In this document: positions 53,165-62,082 of the stretch, piece after piece
Layout: every line of letters begins with the position of its first letter
Position numbering within the stretch: position 1 is the first letter of the stretch
From: Bacteroidota bacterium
Lineage (GTDB): Bacteria; Bacteroidota; Bacteroidia; Chitinophagales; Chitinophagaceae
DNA length: 64,000 bases
NCBI GenBank assembly: GCA_023416995.1
Contig: JAEZGI010000032.1
Location: 192,678 to 256,677 of the forward strand
Direction: 5' to 3'
Notes under the pieces: model-generated
What the model saw: the letters and a program-made list of their open reading frames with translations, nothing else
The model's database searches: none
What the model was told of the DNA's origin: nothing
Program-made: the position numbers and the translations under genes

Positions 53165-53944
53165 TCAATCCATCGAAGCTGCGACCAGTTCGGCAATATC
53201 CATTACGGCTACGGAATCTTCTTTTTCCTGATTTTTAACACCATCCGTCATCATTGTATTGCAGAACGGGCATGCCGCAGCAATAATGTTTGCCCCCGTT
53301 TCAACGGCCTCCCTGGCACGTTCGAGATTGACGCGAACATCACCCTTTTCCTCTTCCTTAAACATTTGGGAGCCGCCTGCACCACAGCAAAGACCTTTAC
53401 TGCGGCATCTTTTCATTTCTATCAGTTCAGCATCGAGTGCTTCCAGCACCTTGCGTGGTGCATCGTAAATGCCGTTCGCGCGGCCCAGATAACAGCTATC
53501 ATGATAGGTTATTTTGCGTCCTTTGAAAGATCCGCCTCCTTTCAGGGTGATTTTACCTGTATCGATCAGATCCTGTAAAAACGTGGTGTGATGAATAACT
53601 TCATAATTTCCGCCAAGCACAGGGTATTCGTTCTTAATCGTGTTGAAGCAATGCGGGCAGGCAGTAACTATTTTCTTTATCCCATAATTATTAAGGATCT
53701 GGATATTCTGGTAAGCCATCATCTGGAACATAAATTCGTTTCCTGCGCGTCGGGCAGGATCGCCCGTACATAACTCTTCCTTTCCCAGCACAGCATACGT
53801 AACCCCTATCTTATCAAGTATGGTGACAAAAGCACGGGTAATTTTTTGCGCACGCTGATCAAAGCTTCCTGCGCATCCAATCCAAAACAGTACTTCGGGA
53901 GACTTGCCCTCTGCAAACATTTCCGCCATTACTGGTATCTGCAT
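53165..53944 (-). CDS. CCG-domain Fe-S protein, heterodisulfide-reductase subunit B / LutA-like
   Basis: Cytoplasmic electron-transfer protein of 259 residues with two cysteine-rich CCG domains. The first has WIGCAGSFDQRA and TACPHCFNTI; the second has YHDSCYLGR, GLCCGAGGSQ and AAACPFCNTMM. These can bind a non-cubane or ordinary 4Fe-4S cluster. Its usual partner, a membrane ferredoxin-type protein, is encoded 3.7 kb away at 57633-58958, also on the - strand. Together they resemble a quinone-linked oxidoreductase; the electron donor is unknown. Confidence 0.85.
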   Translation of the reverse strand: MQIPVMAEMFAEGKSPEVLFWIGCAGSFDQRAQKITRAFVTILDKIGVTYAVLGKEELCTGDPARRAGNEFMFQMMAYQNIQILNNYGIKKIVTACPHCFNTIKNEYPVLGGNYEVIHHTTFLQDLIDTGKITLKGGGSFKGRKITYHDSCYLGRANGIYDAPRKVLEALDAELIEMKRCRSKGLCCGAGGSQMFKEEEKGDVRVNLERAREAVETGANIIAAACPFCNTMMTDGVKNQEKEDSVAVMDIAELVAASMD

Positions 53945-54025
53945 CCTATATTTTTTGTAAATCTAAACCATTCCCTGTGTACATTCGGGTCTAAATTTAT
54001 CATCGTCTTGACCGGGGTTTTAAGA

Positions 54026-54565
54026 GTGCGCACAGGCATACTGGTAATACTCATACTGACCTTCTGCACCTGCAGCTTCGGGCAGGTACAAGTTCCTGTA
54101 GATACTGCGTGCAGCGTGACATTCAGGATAAAAAATTTCGGGTTCAACGTTGACGGTAGTTTTTCCGGCTTACAGGGTAAGATAGTATTCGACCCCGCTT
54201 CGCTTAAAACTGCATCGATGGACGTGAGCATCAGTGCCGGATCGATTAATACCGGTAACCGTACGCGCGATAATCATCTCCGGAAGGAAGAATATTTTGA
54301 TGTGGGAAGATACCCCACGATAAAATTTGTTTCATCGCGGGTGGTAACATCCAACAAAGCAGGCACATTAATTGTCATTGGCTTACTAACAATCAAAAAC
54401 ATTTCGAAGGAAATTTCGATCCCATTCACTGCCGTTCCTTACCGGAACGGGTTCCGTTTCCGCGGATCATTTAAGATGAATCGGCGGGAATTTGGAGTTG
54501 GGGGAAACAATACAATTGCTGATAACCTGATCGTTTGTCTTGATATCAGCACCACCAGGCGCTGA
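54026..54565 (+). CDS. YceI-family periplasmic protein
   Basis: Secreted beta-barrel protein of the lipocalin-like YceI family, which binds isoprenoid-type lipids in known members. Start chosen as GTG 54026 (179 residues) because it opens a good signal peptide (RTGILVILILTFCTCSFGQ); TTG 54008 is an alternative, and the frame upstream of that runs into the divergent Fe-S gene. Seen: FRIKNFGFNVDGSFSGLQGKI, NTGNRTRDNHLRKEEYFDVGRYP and the final NRREFGVGGNN, all family marks. It is divergent from the Fe-S gene. Confidence 0.82.
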   Translation: MRTGILVILILTFCTCSFGQVQVPVDTACSVTFRIKNFGFNVDGSFSGLQGKIVFDPASLKTASMDVSISAGSINTGNRTRDNHLRKEEYFDVGRYPTIKFVSSRVVTSNKAGTLIVIGLLTIKNISKEISIPFTAVPYRNGFRFRGSFKMNRREFGVGGNNTIADNLIVCLDISTTRR

Positions 54566-54646
54566 ATGTAAAAGATTAAAGCGTTTTTTGATATGTGAAA
54601 CAGGTTAATAGAAAAATAATATTATTTTGCAACATAAATTTTTCAA

Positions 54647-55147
54647 ATGCAATTACAACAAGCTGTAAACAATGTTTTTGTACAGCTTGCAGAGACGTTG
54701 AACCAACTGTCTCAGCAAGAATATGCTCAACCATGCAAGACGCTTTTTAATAATACAATTGGCCAGCACGTACGTCACATTATAGAACTTTTTCAGTGCC
54801 TCGAGTCTGGTTATGAAGGAGGGGTGGTGAATTACGAGAAAAGGAAACGTGATAAAGCAATTGAAAATGACAAGGAGTTTGCGGCAACACTTTTAAAAGA
54901 TATTTACCAGCGTCTCGAAAAATCCGACAAGGTATTGACGCTAGAAGCCACTTATGACGATCACGCTACTGAGCCGATCCGGATCAATACAAACTTTCAC
55001 CGCGAAATTGCTTACAACCTGGAACATACCATACATCATATGGCCCTTATCCGCGTTGGCATTAATGAAATTTCTACTATCCGGATACCGGAAGATTTTG
55101 GAGTGGCCTCATCTACCGTTAAGCACCGCAACCAATGTGCACAGTAA
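54647..55147 (+). CDS. DinB-like four-helix protein
   Basis: 166 residues. DinB/YfiT-type bundle with probable metal-binding histidines in GQHVRHIIEL and in NLEHTIHHMALIRVG. Such proteins often use small thiols (bacillithiol or mycothiol) or act as metal hydrolases; nothing here decides the role. No signal peptide. The stop overlaps the start of the NRDE gene by 13 bases, so the two are probably co-translated and may work together. Confidence 0.8.
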   Translation: MQLQQAVNNVFVQLAETLNQLSQQEYAQPCKTLFNNTIGQHVRHIIELFQCLESGYEGGVVNYEKRKRDKAIENDKEFAATLLKDIYQRLEKSDKVLTLEATYDDHATEPIRINTNFHREIAYNLEHTIHHMALIRVGINEISTIRIPEDFGVASSTVKHRNQCAQ

Positions 55148-55866
55148 CTTTTGTTCCAACACCAGGCGGGGTATTTTTAACGTCTAACCGCGACGAAAAA
55201 TCAGTAAGGGCCCAGGCGTTGTTTCCCCGTGAGTATTCATTTTCTACGGGCCGGTTATTATTTCCCAAAGACGCTGATGCCGGCGGGACCTGGATCTCTA
55301 TACATGAAAACGGTAACGCCATTGTTTTTCTGAACGGGGGACTGCACAAACATATATCGCAGCCGCCATACAGGAAAAGCCGTGGACTTATCTTACTTGA
55401 TCTACTTGACAGCGAATCGCCTTTCAGACAATTTCTTGCGATCTCATTAGAAGGAATTGAGCCATTCACGGCCATCATCAGAGATGATAATGCGCTGTAT
55501 GAGTGCAGGTGGGACGGCAATGATAAATACACTAAAACAAAAGATATTACCCAGTCGCATATCTGGTCGTCAGTTACTTTATATACGGATGATGTAATTG
55601 CAAAACGAGAGCAGTGGTTCCGGTCATGGTTAAGCGAGAATCCGGCTCCTTCCCATGAAGAGATTTTACGCTTTCACCAATTTACCGGTGATGGCGATAG
55701 CTGGAACGATCTGACAATGAACCGCGGCGGTGAAACTTTCACCGTGAGCATTACCTCGTTAAAATTAACGGCCGACGGGGCCTCCATGACTTACCTCGAT
55801 TTGAGGGCCGGGAAACAGGAAACGGCTGATTTCTCCATCGAAAAATATACCGGCGCGCTGAGATGA
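55135..55866 (+). CDS. NRDE-family (TANGO2-like) protein
   Basis: 243 residues. The start is diagnostic: MCTVTFVP, then FLTSNRDEK, with the conserved NRDE tetrad. The second residue is cysteine, as in N-terminal nucleophile hydrolases, to whose fold this family is related. GGTWISIHENG and FLNGG follow. The eukaryotic relative TANGO2 has been linked to haem and lipid handling; the bacterial role is unsettled. It overlaps the DinB-like gene at the front (13 bases) and the ATP-grasp gene at the end (ATGA). Confidence 0.85.
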   Translation: MCTVTFVPTPGGVFLTSNRDEKSVRAQALFPREYSFSTGRLLFPKDADAGGTWISIHENGNAIVFLNGGLHKHISQPPYRKSRGLILLDLLDSESPFRQFLAISLEGIEPFTAIIRDDNALYECRWDGNDKYTKTKDITQSHIWSSVTLYTDDVIAKREQWFRSWLSENPAPSHEEILRFHQFTGDGDSWNDLTMNRGGETFTVSITSLKLTADGASMTYLDLRAGKQETADFSIEKYTGALR

Positions 55867-56918
55867 AGTTACCCAAACACCGGCCGTTTCTGATAAGGTT
55901 ATTTAACTGGGAATATTGGAGCTTCAATACAGTGTACCTGCTGATTTATCCTATCTGGATATTTCTTTGTATCCGGGCGCGTTCATTTTTCTTTTTTGCC
56001 GCATCTAATCCTTCGATCCGTAACGGCGGTTTTCTTAACGAGTCGAAAGAAGACATTTGCAGGATCATGCCTGATTCGTTTTATCCACGTACCATTTTTT
56101 TTAAGGTTCCTGTCAATCCCGAAGTAGTATTGAAGGCTTTGCAGCAGGGCGGATTTCAATATCCATTGATAGGTAAACCTGATAGTGGCGGACGTGGGCG
56201 CGGTGTTAAGAAATTAAATAATAATGATGATGTAGTAGCATACGCGGGCAGGTCGGTAGTAGACTTTCATGTCCAGGAATATGTTTCTTACGAAAATGAA
56301 GTCGGCATCTTTTATCATCGTTATCCGGGCCAGGAAAAAGGAAAAATTACCGGCATCGTGAGAAAGAAATTTTTGTCTGTCACGGGCGATGGCACACATA
56401 ACTTACGCCAATTGTTAGAAGCCGATAAACGTGGTATCATGTATCTTGCCGCAATGGATCGCATGCACGGTGAAAAACTGGATGAGGTATTGCCGGCAGG
56501 AGAGACAAGAGTGCTGTCGCCATATGGCAATCATGCCAGGGGTTCTTTGTTTCTTGATGAGACAGCATTTGCAGATGAAATGCTTAACGATACTATCGAT
56601 AAACTCTGTAAGCAGATCGATAATTTTTTCTATGGTCGGCTTGATATACGTTACAATAGCTGGGAAGAATTAAAACGGGGTGAGGCGTTCAGCATAATTG
56701 AAGTGAATGGTGCAGGTTCAGAGCCCACCCATATGTATGATCCACGGCACAGTATCTTTTTTGCCTGGAAAGAAATTGTAAAACACTGGTTAATCCTGTG
56801 GCGCATCAGCAAACAAAATCATGCTTTGGGTCATCGGTATCTCACACTCAAAGAAGGTGTGGCCATGTTCAGGGAGGATGCCGCTCATTCAAAGAAACTG
56901 TTGGAGATGCCTGAATAG
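55863..56918 (+). CDS. ATP-grasp ligase-like protein, D-Ala-D-Ala ligase-related
   Basis: 351 residues. An N-terminal hydrophobic stretch (about 18-48, NTVYLLIYPIWIFLCIRA) could anchor it to the inner membrane. The ATP-grasp core follows: YPLIGKPDSGGRGRGVKKL (glycine-rich loop and lysine), FHVQEYVSYENEVGIFY, and the metal site GRLDIRYNS plus IIEVNGAGSEPTH. This order fits carboxylate-amine ligases that form peptide-like bonds. Coupled by ATGA to the NRDE gene and followed 15 bases later by a LysE-type exporter gene. Substrates are unknown; the neighbour suggests an amino-acid-derived product. Confidence 0.75.
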   Translation: MKLPKHRPFLIRLFNWEYWSFNTVYLLIYPIWIFLCIRARSFFFFAASNPSIRNGGFLNESKEDICRIMPDSFYPRTIFFKVPVNPEVVLKALQQGGFQYPLIGKPDSGGRGRGVKKLNNNDDVVAYAGRSVVDFHVQEYVSYENEVGIFYHRYPGQEKGKITGIVRKKFLSVTGDGTHNLRQLLEADKRGIMYLAAMDRMHGEKLDEVLPAGETRVLSPYGNHARGSLFLDETAFADEMLNDTIDKLCKQIDNFFYGRLDIRYNSWEELKRGEAFSIIEVNGAGSEPTHMYDPRHSIFFAWKEIVKHWLILWRISKQNHALGHRYLTLKEGVAMFREDAAHSKKLLEMPE

Positions 56919-56933
56919 GCAAGCGAACAGCAT

Positions 56934-57617
56934 TTGTTAAATTGGAACAGCTTGAAATTCGGTAAGATATTTATTACGGGCTTATTTATAAGTTTCCTCG
57001 GCACATTGCCCCTGGGTACACTAAATGTTGCGGCTATGCAGATTGCTGTAACGGATGGTATTTTGCCTGCTATCTATTTTGCGTTGGGAGCAATGGTTGT
57101 TGAGATCTTTTATGTACGTATCTCGCTCGTTGCGATGGATTGGGTACGTAAACATGACCGCATCTTTCGTTGGCTGGAATGGTTGAGCCTGGCCGTTGTG
57201 GTAGCACTGGCCATCACCACCTTTTATGCAGCCTCACATCCGTCGGGCGAGGGCAAAAATGTTTTATTATCAAATACCGTTCACAGGTTCTGGCTGGGTG
57301 CAACTATGAGTGCGATCAACCCCGTACAGATTCCATTCTGGTTTGGCTGGAGTACTGTTCTCTTTACCAGGCAGGTACTTCTTCCCCGCAATGACCATTA
57401 CAACATCTATATTACCGGTATTGGCATCGGGACGCTTTGTGGTAATGCGGTTTTTATTTTTGGCGGCCGGTTGATGGTTGATAAACTGAATACAAATCAA
57501 AATGTATTGAACTGGATCATCGGGGGCGTTTTCGCTGTCACTGCACTGATCCTGGCGATAAAAATGATACGCAAAAAGCCGGTAGTTACTGTTGATGGCA
57601 GGAAGCTGCCAGAGTAA
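56934..57617 (+). CDS. LysE-family amino-acid exporter
   Basis: Inner-membrane exporter of 227 residues with about six membrane segments. Seen: GLFISFLGTLPLGTLNVAAMQIAV (written here as two overlapping family marks, SFLGTLPLGTLN and AAMQIAVTDG), then MSAINPVQIPFWFGWS in the second half, typical of LysE/RhtB. No ATG is near the family start; TTG 56934 is used, with TTG 56952 as alternative. It lies 15 bases after the ATP-grasp gene and closes the five-gene + strand group. It is convergent with the membrane Fe-S gene. Confidence 0.82.
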   Translation: MLNWNSLKFGKIFITGLFISFLGTLPLGTLNVAAMQIAVTDGILPAIYFALGAMVVEIFYVRISLVAMDWVRKHDRIFRWLEWLSLAVVVALAITTFYAASHPSGEGKNVLLSNTVHRFWLGATMSAINPVQIPFWFGWSTVLFTRQVLLPRNDHYNIYITGIGIGTLCGNAVFIFGGRLMVDKLNTNQNVLNWIIGGVFAVTALILAIKMIRKKPVVTVDGRKLPE

Positions 57618-57632
57618 TAAGCACACCGAAAC

Positions 57633-58958
57633 TTATGATTTCAACGGCTCCATCCATTTATCGCGTTCATCAGGACTGAACTTCCACGGCGCGAAATTAT
57701 TTTCTATGTTTCCAAACATTGCGTTCCATTCCTGAGGTGCATTACTTTCCTCCATTACAAGCGACCTGCGTAGCTCAAGTATGATTTCGAGCGGGCTGAT
57801 GTTAACGGGACATTCCTGAACACACGCGTTACAGGTTGTACAGGCGCGAAGTTCTTCCGCAGTAATATAATCATGCAGTAGGGACTTATTATCATCTTTG
57901 AACTCACCACCGTTTAAACGAATGTTTTTCCCAACTTCTTCTGCGCGGTCACGTGTATCCATCATGATCTTTCGGGGTGATAACTTTTTACCGGTCATGG
58001 TGGCTGGACAAGCCACGCTGCAACGTCCACATTCCGTGCAACTATAGGCGTCCAGCAGATTTCGCCAACTAAGATCCCGAACATCTTTTGCGCCGAACTT
58101 ATCCGGGGGAGTAGCATCTGCAGGGGCAAGTTCAGGGTTCATGGCATATAAAACTTCATTCTGAACAGCAGTCATATTCCGCATTTCGCCTTTGGGCCAT
58201 AACCTGGTATAATAGGCGTTAGGAAATGCAAGCAGAATATGAAGATGTTTTGAATAAGGGAGGTAGTTCAGGAACGCAAATATCCCGATGATATGCAGCC
58301 ACCACGCTACACGCTCAACCACTACAAGTGATTCACTGCTCAATCCTGCAAATAAAGGATGAAGCAATCCCGAAACCACAAAGTTCCCGGTTTGGTTTTC
58401 TGCATAGCCGGTAACCCCTCGTTGTTGAAGCAGCGTATCGGTGGCGTTCATTGTAAGAAAAAGTGCCATCAGGATAATCTCGGTAAACAAGATATAATTG
58501 GCATCTGACCGCGGCCAGCCATCAAGATCGCGGCTGATAAATCTTCTTAATTTCAGCACGTTCCTGCGCACCAGGAAAACGATACAACTTACCAGCACAC
58601 TGATCGCCAATAATTCAAATGCATTGATAAGAAAAGGATAAATATCACCAAGAACCGGCGCAAACATGCGGTGTGTACCCACAATACCGTCGAGCACTAT
58701 TTCGAGCACTTCAATATTAATGATGATAAAACCGGCGTATAAAATAAAATGCAGGACCGCAACCAGTGGTTTCCTGAACATCTTTTTTTGCCCGAAAGCA
58801 ATCAGCAACATGTTCCTCCAGCGTTCCGCTTTATTATCAGAATAGTCTTCATCACGACCCATCAATATATTGCGACGGATGTTCAATGCATTTTTTGTGA
58901 AAAGCCAGATTGCCGCAACTGCTACCAGGAAAAACAGACCCTGTTGTATATATTCCAT
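57633..58958 (-). CDS. Membrane-bound 4Fe-4S ferredoxin-type oxidoreductase subunit
   Basis: 441 residues. The N-terminal part has about five to six membrane segments (about 5-22, 63-90, 108-128, 152-170, 217-238), like the quinone-reacting cytochrome b subunits of nitrate reductase or HdrE. The C-terminal part carries two 4Fe-4S motifs, CTECGRCSVACP and CTTCNACVQECP. It should pass electrons between a quinone and the CCG-domain Fe-S protein encoded at 53165-53944. In relatives the two genes are usually next to each other; here five + strand genes lie between. Confidence 0.87.
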   Translation of the reverse strand: MEYIQQGLFFLVAVAAIWLFTKNALNIRRNILMGRDEDYSDNKAERWRNMLLIAFGQKKMFRKPLVAVLHFILYAGFIIINIEVLEIVLDGIVGTHRMFAPVLGDIYPFLINAFELLAISVLVSCIVFLVRRNVLKLRRFISRDLDGWPRSDANYILFTEIILMALFLTMNATDTLLQQRGVTGYAENQTGNFVVSGLLHPLFAGLSSESLVVVERVAWWLHIIGIFAFLNYLPYSKHLHILLAFPNAYYTRLWPKGEMRNMTAVQNEVLYAMNPELAPADATPPDKFGAKDVRDLSWRNLLDAYSCTECGRCSVACPATMTGKKLSPRKIMMDTRDRAEEVGKNIRLNGGEFKDDNKSLLHDYITAEELRACTTCNACVQECPVNISPLEIILELRRSLVMEESNAPQEWNAMFGNIENNFAPWKFSPDERDKWMEPLKS

Positions 58959-59045
58959 TTGTTTTATATTCAGCTGTAAGTTAAGAATTTCCGGGTTGAT
59001 TCCCGATCAACGGTAATCTTCATTAGTTTTACAAAAAATGAATTA

Positions 59046-59543
59046 ATGGCTGACAAGAAATATATCCTCGACCAGGCAACAACAGAGAGGAAGTTAAAAA
59101 GAATGGCCTACGAGATCGTAGAAAACAATGTTGATGAAACAGAACTCATCCTGGCAGGCATTGAAGAAAACGGGGTTGTTATTGCCAGGCAGATTCAAAA
59201 CATGTTATCCGGTATCAGCAACATTAAAACCAGTCTTATCAGCATTGCATTGGATAAGAAACATCCTACCGAAATCAAACTCTCCGAAAAAACAGATTTC
59301 AATAACAAAGCCATCATACTGATCGACGACGTTGCCAACAGTGGAAAAACACTGTTGTATGCGCTAAAACCATTTCTTGATTCCTATCCCAAAAAGATCC
59401 AGGTGCTTGTGTTAGTGGAACGTACACACAAGGCTTTTTCTGTGAGACCCGACTATGTTGGTTTGTCGCTGTCTACCACGATCCAGGAACATATCTTCGT
59501 GGAAGTAGCCGGCAGTGAAGTGATGGGTGCGTGGATGGAATGA
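59046..59543 (+). CDS. PyrR-like phosphoribosyltransferase family protein
   Basis: 165 residues. Type I phosphoribosyltransferase fold with the PRPP-binding loop AIILIDDVANSGKT (89-102), and near the start YILDQATTERKLKRMAYEI as in PyrR. PyrR proteins have uracil phosphoribosyltransferase activity and, in some phyla, bind pyr mRNA. No pyr gene is adjacent and I see no PyrR-type RNA site here, so a regulatory role is unsupported. Start ATG 59046. Confidence 0.8.
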   Translation: MADKKYILDQATTERKLKRMAYEIVENNVDETELILAGIEENGVVIARQIQNMLSGISNIKTSLISIALDKKHPTEIKLSEKTDFNNKAIILIDDVANSGKTLLYALKPFLDSYPKKIQVLVLVERTHKAFSVRPDYVGLSLSTTIQEHIFVEVAGSEVMGAWME

Positions 59544-59582
59544 TGTTGGTGCAGCATTTATCGGACCAATTTCCGCCAGGTT

Positions 59583-60932
59583 ATGAAACTACTATCCGCG
59601 ATCTGCTTCAGCTTTTTACTTGCCTCTACCGTTTTGGGCCAGTCGTTACCTGCGCTCAAGGTGGGTCCTGATAACCGATCGCTGGTCACAGAAAACAACA
59701 AAGCGTTTTTCTGGCTGGCAGATACCGGCTGGGAGCTATTTCACCGGCTCACAAAACAGGAGGCAGATACCTACCTCAAAACACGGGCGGCCCAGGGGTT
59801 CACGGTTGTCCAGGCCGTTGTTCTGGCAGAACTCGATGGTCTTCATAAACCTAACGCCGAGGGACACCTGCCGTTTACAGACGGTGATCCCGACAAACCC
59901 AATGAGGCTTATTTTAAACATGTTGACTGGGTTATTTCCAAAGCTGCATCCTATAAATTGTATGTTGCACTGTTACCTACCTGGGGCGACAAGTTATTTA
60001 AGGCGAGCTGGGGTAAGGGACCCGAAATTTTTAATGAAGCCACTGCTGCTTCTTATGGAAGCTGGATAGGCAAGCGGTATAAAAATTACAGCAATATTAT
60101 CTGGGTGATTGGCGGCGATCGCACCCCGCGTAACGACAGTGATGTAGCGGTCTGGCGCACCATGGCTACCGCTATTAACAGAAGCGCAGGTGGAAATCAT
60201 AAAACACTGATGACTTTTCACCCGCAGCCAAGTGAAACATCTTCATCATCGCCATGGTTCCATAAAGAACCGTGGCTGGACTTTAATATGCTTCAGACCG
60301 GACATTGCCGTGACGTGGATGTCTGGAACAAGGTGCAGGGTGATTATGCTTTGTCACCCATAAAACCGGTATTGAACGGTGAACCGGTTTATGAAGCGCA
60401 CCCGGTTTGTTTCAATGCAAAGGATTTTGGTTATACTGATGCCTATGACGTCAGGAAAGCAGCCTACCTGTCTGTGTTTGCGGGTAGCTTTGGCTTCAGT
60501 TATGGTTGTCATGCTGTCTGGCAGTTTTTTGCTCCCGGACGGGAACCGGTCAATGCGCCGTTGAAACCCTGGAATGAATCTCTGCAGCTCCCCGGGGCCA
60601 ATCAGATGCGGTATTTGCGGCAATTGATGACAGAGTTCCCGATCATCGGCCTGGTACCTGATCAGACAATGATAGTAGATCCCCGTGATAGTACTGAGCG
60701 GATCCAGGCAATACGAGGAAAGAACTTCCTTCTTGTTTATTCTGCTGCTGGCAAAGCTTTCAAACTAAAACCTGGAAAAATTACCGGCACTTCGTTGCAA
60801 GGTTACTGGTATGATCCCCGCACCGGCAGTAAACAACCGGTAGCTGCAGTTTCAAATAAAGATGAGCTTGAATACCGGCCGCCGACCGAGGGCAGGGACA
60901 ATGACTGGGTGCTGGTTCTGAAAGGAAACTAG
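59583..60932 (+). CDS. Exported DUF4038 glycosidase, GH140-like
   Basis: 449 residues with a signal peptide (KLLSAICFSFLLASTVLGQ). A TIM-barrel DUF4038 domain (about 25-345): FFWLADTGWELFHRL, IIWVIGGDRTP with the probable acid/base aspartate, and VLNGEPVYE with the probable nucleophile glutamate. A C-terminal collagen-binding-like domain (about 360-447) has GYWYDPRTG. Characterised GH140 members cleave apiose-containing side chains of plant rhamnogalacturonan II. No SusC/SusD pair or other pectin enzyme is near, so the substrate is uncertain. Its stop shares CTAG with the stop of the convergent gene. Confidence 0.85.
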   Translation: MKLLSAICFSFLLASTVLGQSLPALKVGPDNRSLVTENNKAFFWLADTGWELFHRLTKQEADTYLKTRAAQGFTVVQAVVLAELDGLHKPNAEGHLPFTDGDPDKPNEAYFKHVDWVISKAASYKLYVALLPTWGDKLFKASWGKGPEIFNEATAASYGSWIGKRYKNYSNIIWVIGGDRTPRNDSDVAVWRTMATAINRSAGGNHKTLMTFHPQPSETSSSSPWFHKEPWLDFNMLQTGHCRDVDVWNKVQGDYALSPIKPVLNGEPVYEAHPVCFNAKDFGYTDAYDVRKAAYLSVFAGSFGFSYGCHAVWQFFAPGREPVNAPLKPWNESLQLPGANQMRYLRQLMTEFPIIGLVPDQTMIVDPRDSTERIQAIRGKNFLLVYSAAGKAFKLKPGKITGTSLQGYWYDPRTGSKQPVAAVSNKDELEYRPPTEGRDNDWVLVLKGN

Positions 60933-61999
60933 AACATGAGTGCATGCAGCCGGAACTTACCTGTACTGTTATATTCCAGTGTGGGCGCCGGGATCTTCAC
61001 TGCGTTCAAAACAAAAAACACCGATCTCAAAAATCTGCTGCCTGTTTTTATTTTGGTAAGATCTATATCAGGGGAAAGATAAAATCTTCTCACACGCCTG
61101 ATATCACTACGATCAAAAAAATTGCCCTGTTTATCCGTCCAGGTGTTTCCATGGCCCCCATATAAACCGTCGCTGCTGAACCCGATCGCTATATTCAACC
61201 ATGAAGGAGTCTTTGGAAAAAGATGGTGCAGCCCGGTGGTGAGCCAATAGCGCTGGCTGTTATAATCTTTTAAGATCTGTTCCGGGATAGTGGTGCCAAA
61301 CAGTTGATCGCGCCGGGGTTTAAGGTCAGCCGGATAGTTATAGGGTTTATAGCCCATCTTTACCTGGATGATCTGGCTTTTAAAAAGAAGTTCCTGGGCT
61401 ATGTATCCACCCGAACCAATCAGGTTTGCTTCCATGTCACCTACACTAAAGCCCCATTCTTCGGAAAATCCATCGAGAATTTCAATAATACTTTGAAACG
61501 CAAAAGCGCTGCCTCCTCCCAGCCACGCAGCTTTTCTATCCTCAATGCCGGCCCATTTCCAGGTTTCAGCGGAAAGACGGCTAAGCTGGTAGGCTGTCCA
61601 GACATGCCCCATTTTATCGATCTGGTTCCATTCCTTCCGATCGTCAAAAAAATGAAATGAACTTTTGGGATAATCTTTATACCAGGCGTTGTTCAACGCT
61701 ACAAAAGTTCCCGCCCAGACAGCGGCATGCGTTCCCGCAACTAACCATAACCGTGAATTTTTTTTCCCGTTTATAGCATACTTGTTTACCAGGTTTGGCA
61801 AAGTATCTTCGTGAGTTAATGATGAGTCAGGCCGGTAAAAGGTTTGATGATTGAGTGGTTGTGCATTTGTTATAAGCACCGGGAAAAGCGCTGAAAACAA
61901 CACGAATGCCTGAACACCTTTAATCAAATAAAGCCGCAGCGTTTCAAGGCGGAAGAAAGACGATATCAATACCACAAACCGTTTCAGAATTTTGCTCAA
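60929..61999 (-). CDS. DUF2279 family exported protein
   Basis: 356 residues from TTG 61999; a second TTG at 61927 would give 332 residues and a more usual signal peptide (IKGVQAFVLFSALFPVLITNAQ). No ATG is available upstream of the conserved part. Conserved DUF2279 area: HFFDDRKEWNQIDKMGHVW, WLGGGSAFAFQSIIEILDGF and GFSVGDMEANLIGS. The C-terminal third is beta-rich (FYLSPDIDL, FRLHALMF) and could be membrane barrel strands. Probably an envelope protein; function unknown. Confidence 0.75.
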   Translation of the reverse strand: MSKILKRFVVLISSFFRLETLRLYLIKGVQAFVLFSALFPVLITNAQPLNHQTFYRPDSSLTHEDTLPNLVNKYAINGKKNSRLWLVAGTHAAVWAGTFVALNNAWYKDYPKSSFHFFDDRKEWNQIDKMGHVWTAYQLSRLSAETWKWAGIEDRKAAWLGGGSAFAFQSIIEILDGFSEEWGFSVGDMEANLIGSGGYIAQELLFKSQIIQVKMGYKPYNYPADLKPRRDQLFGTTIPEQILKDYNSQRYWLTTGLHHLFPKTPSWLNIAIGFSSDGLYGGHGNTWTDKQGNFFDRSDIRRVRRFYLSPDIDLTKIKTGSRFLRSVFFVLNAVKIPAPTLEYNSTGKFRLHALMF

Positions 62000-62082
62000 A
62001 TTACAACATCTGGAACTGAATTTGTTAGTCTTAGCAATCTTACCGAAATTAGATACCCGTTCACAAAGAATAAATAAAACAC

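Noticed and set aside
53846..54025. 60-residue N-terminal extension of the YceI-family gene
   Set aside because: It overlaps the start of the divergent Fe-S gene and puts the signal peptide in the middle of the protein.
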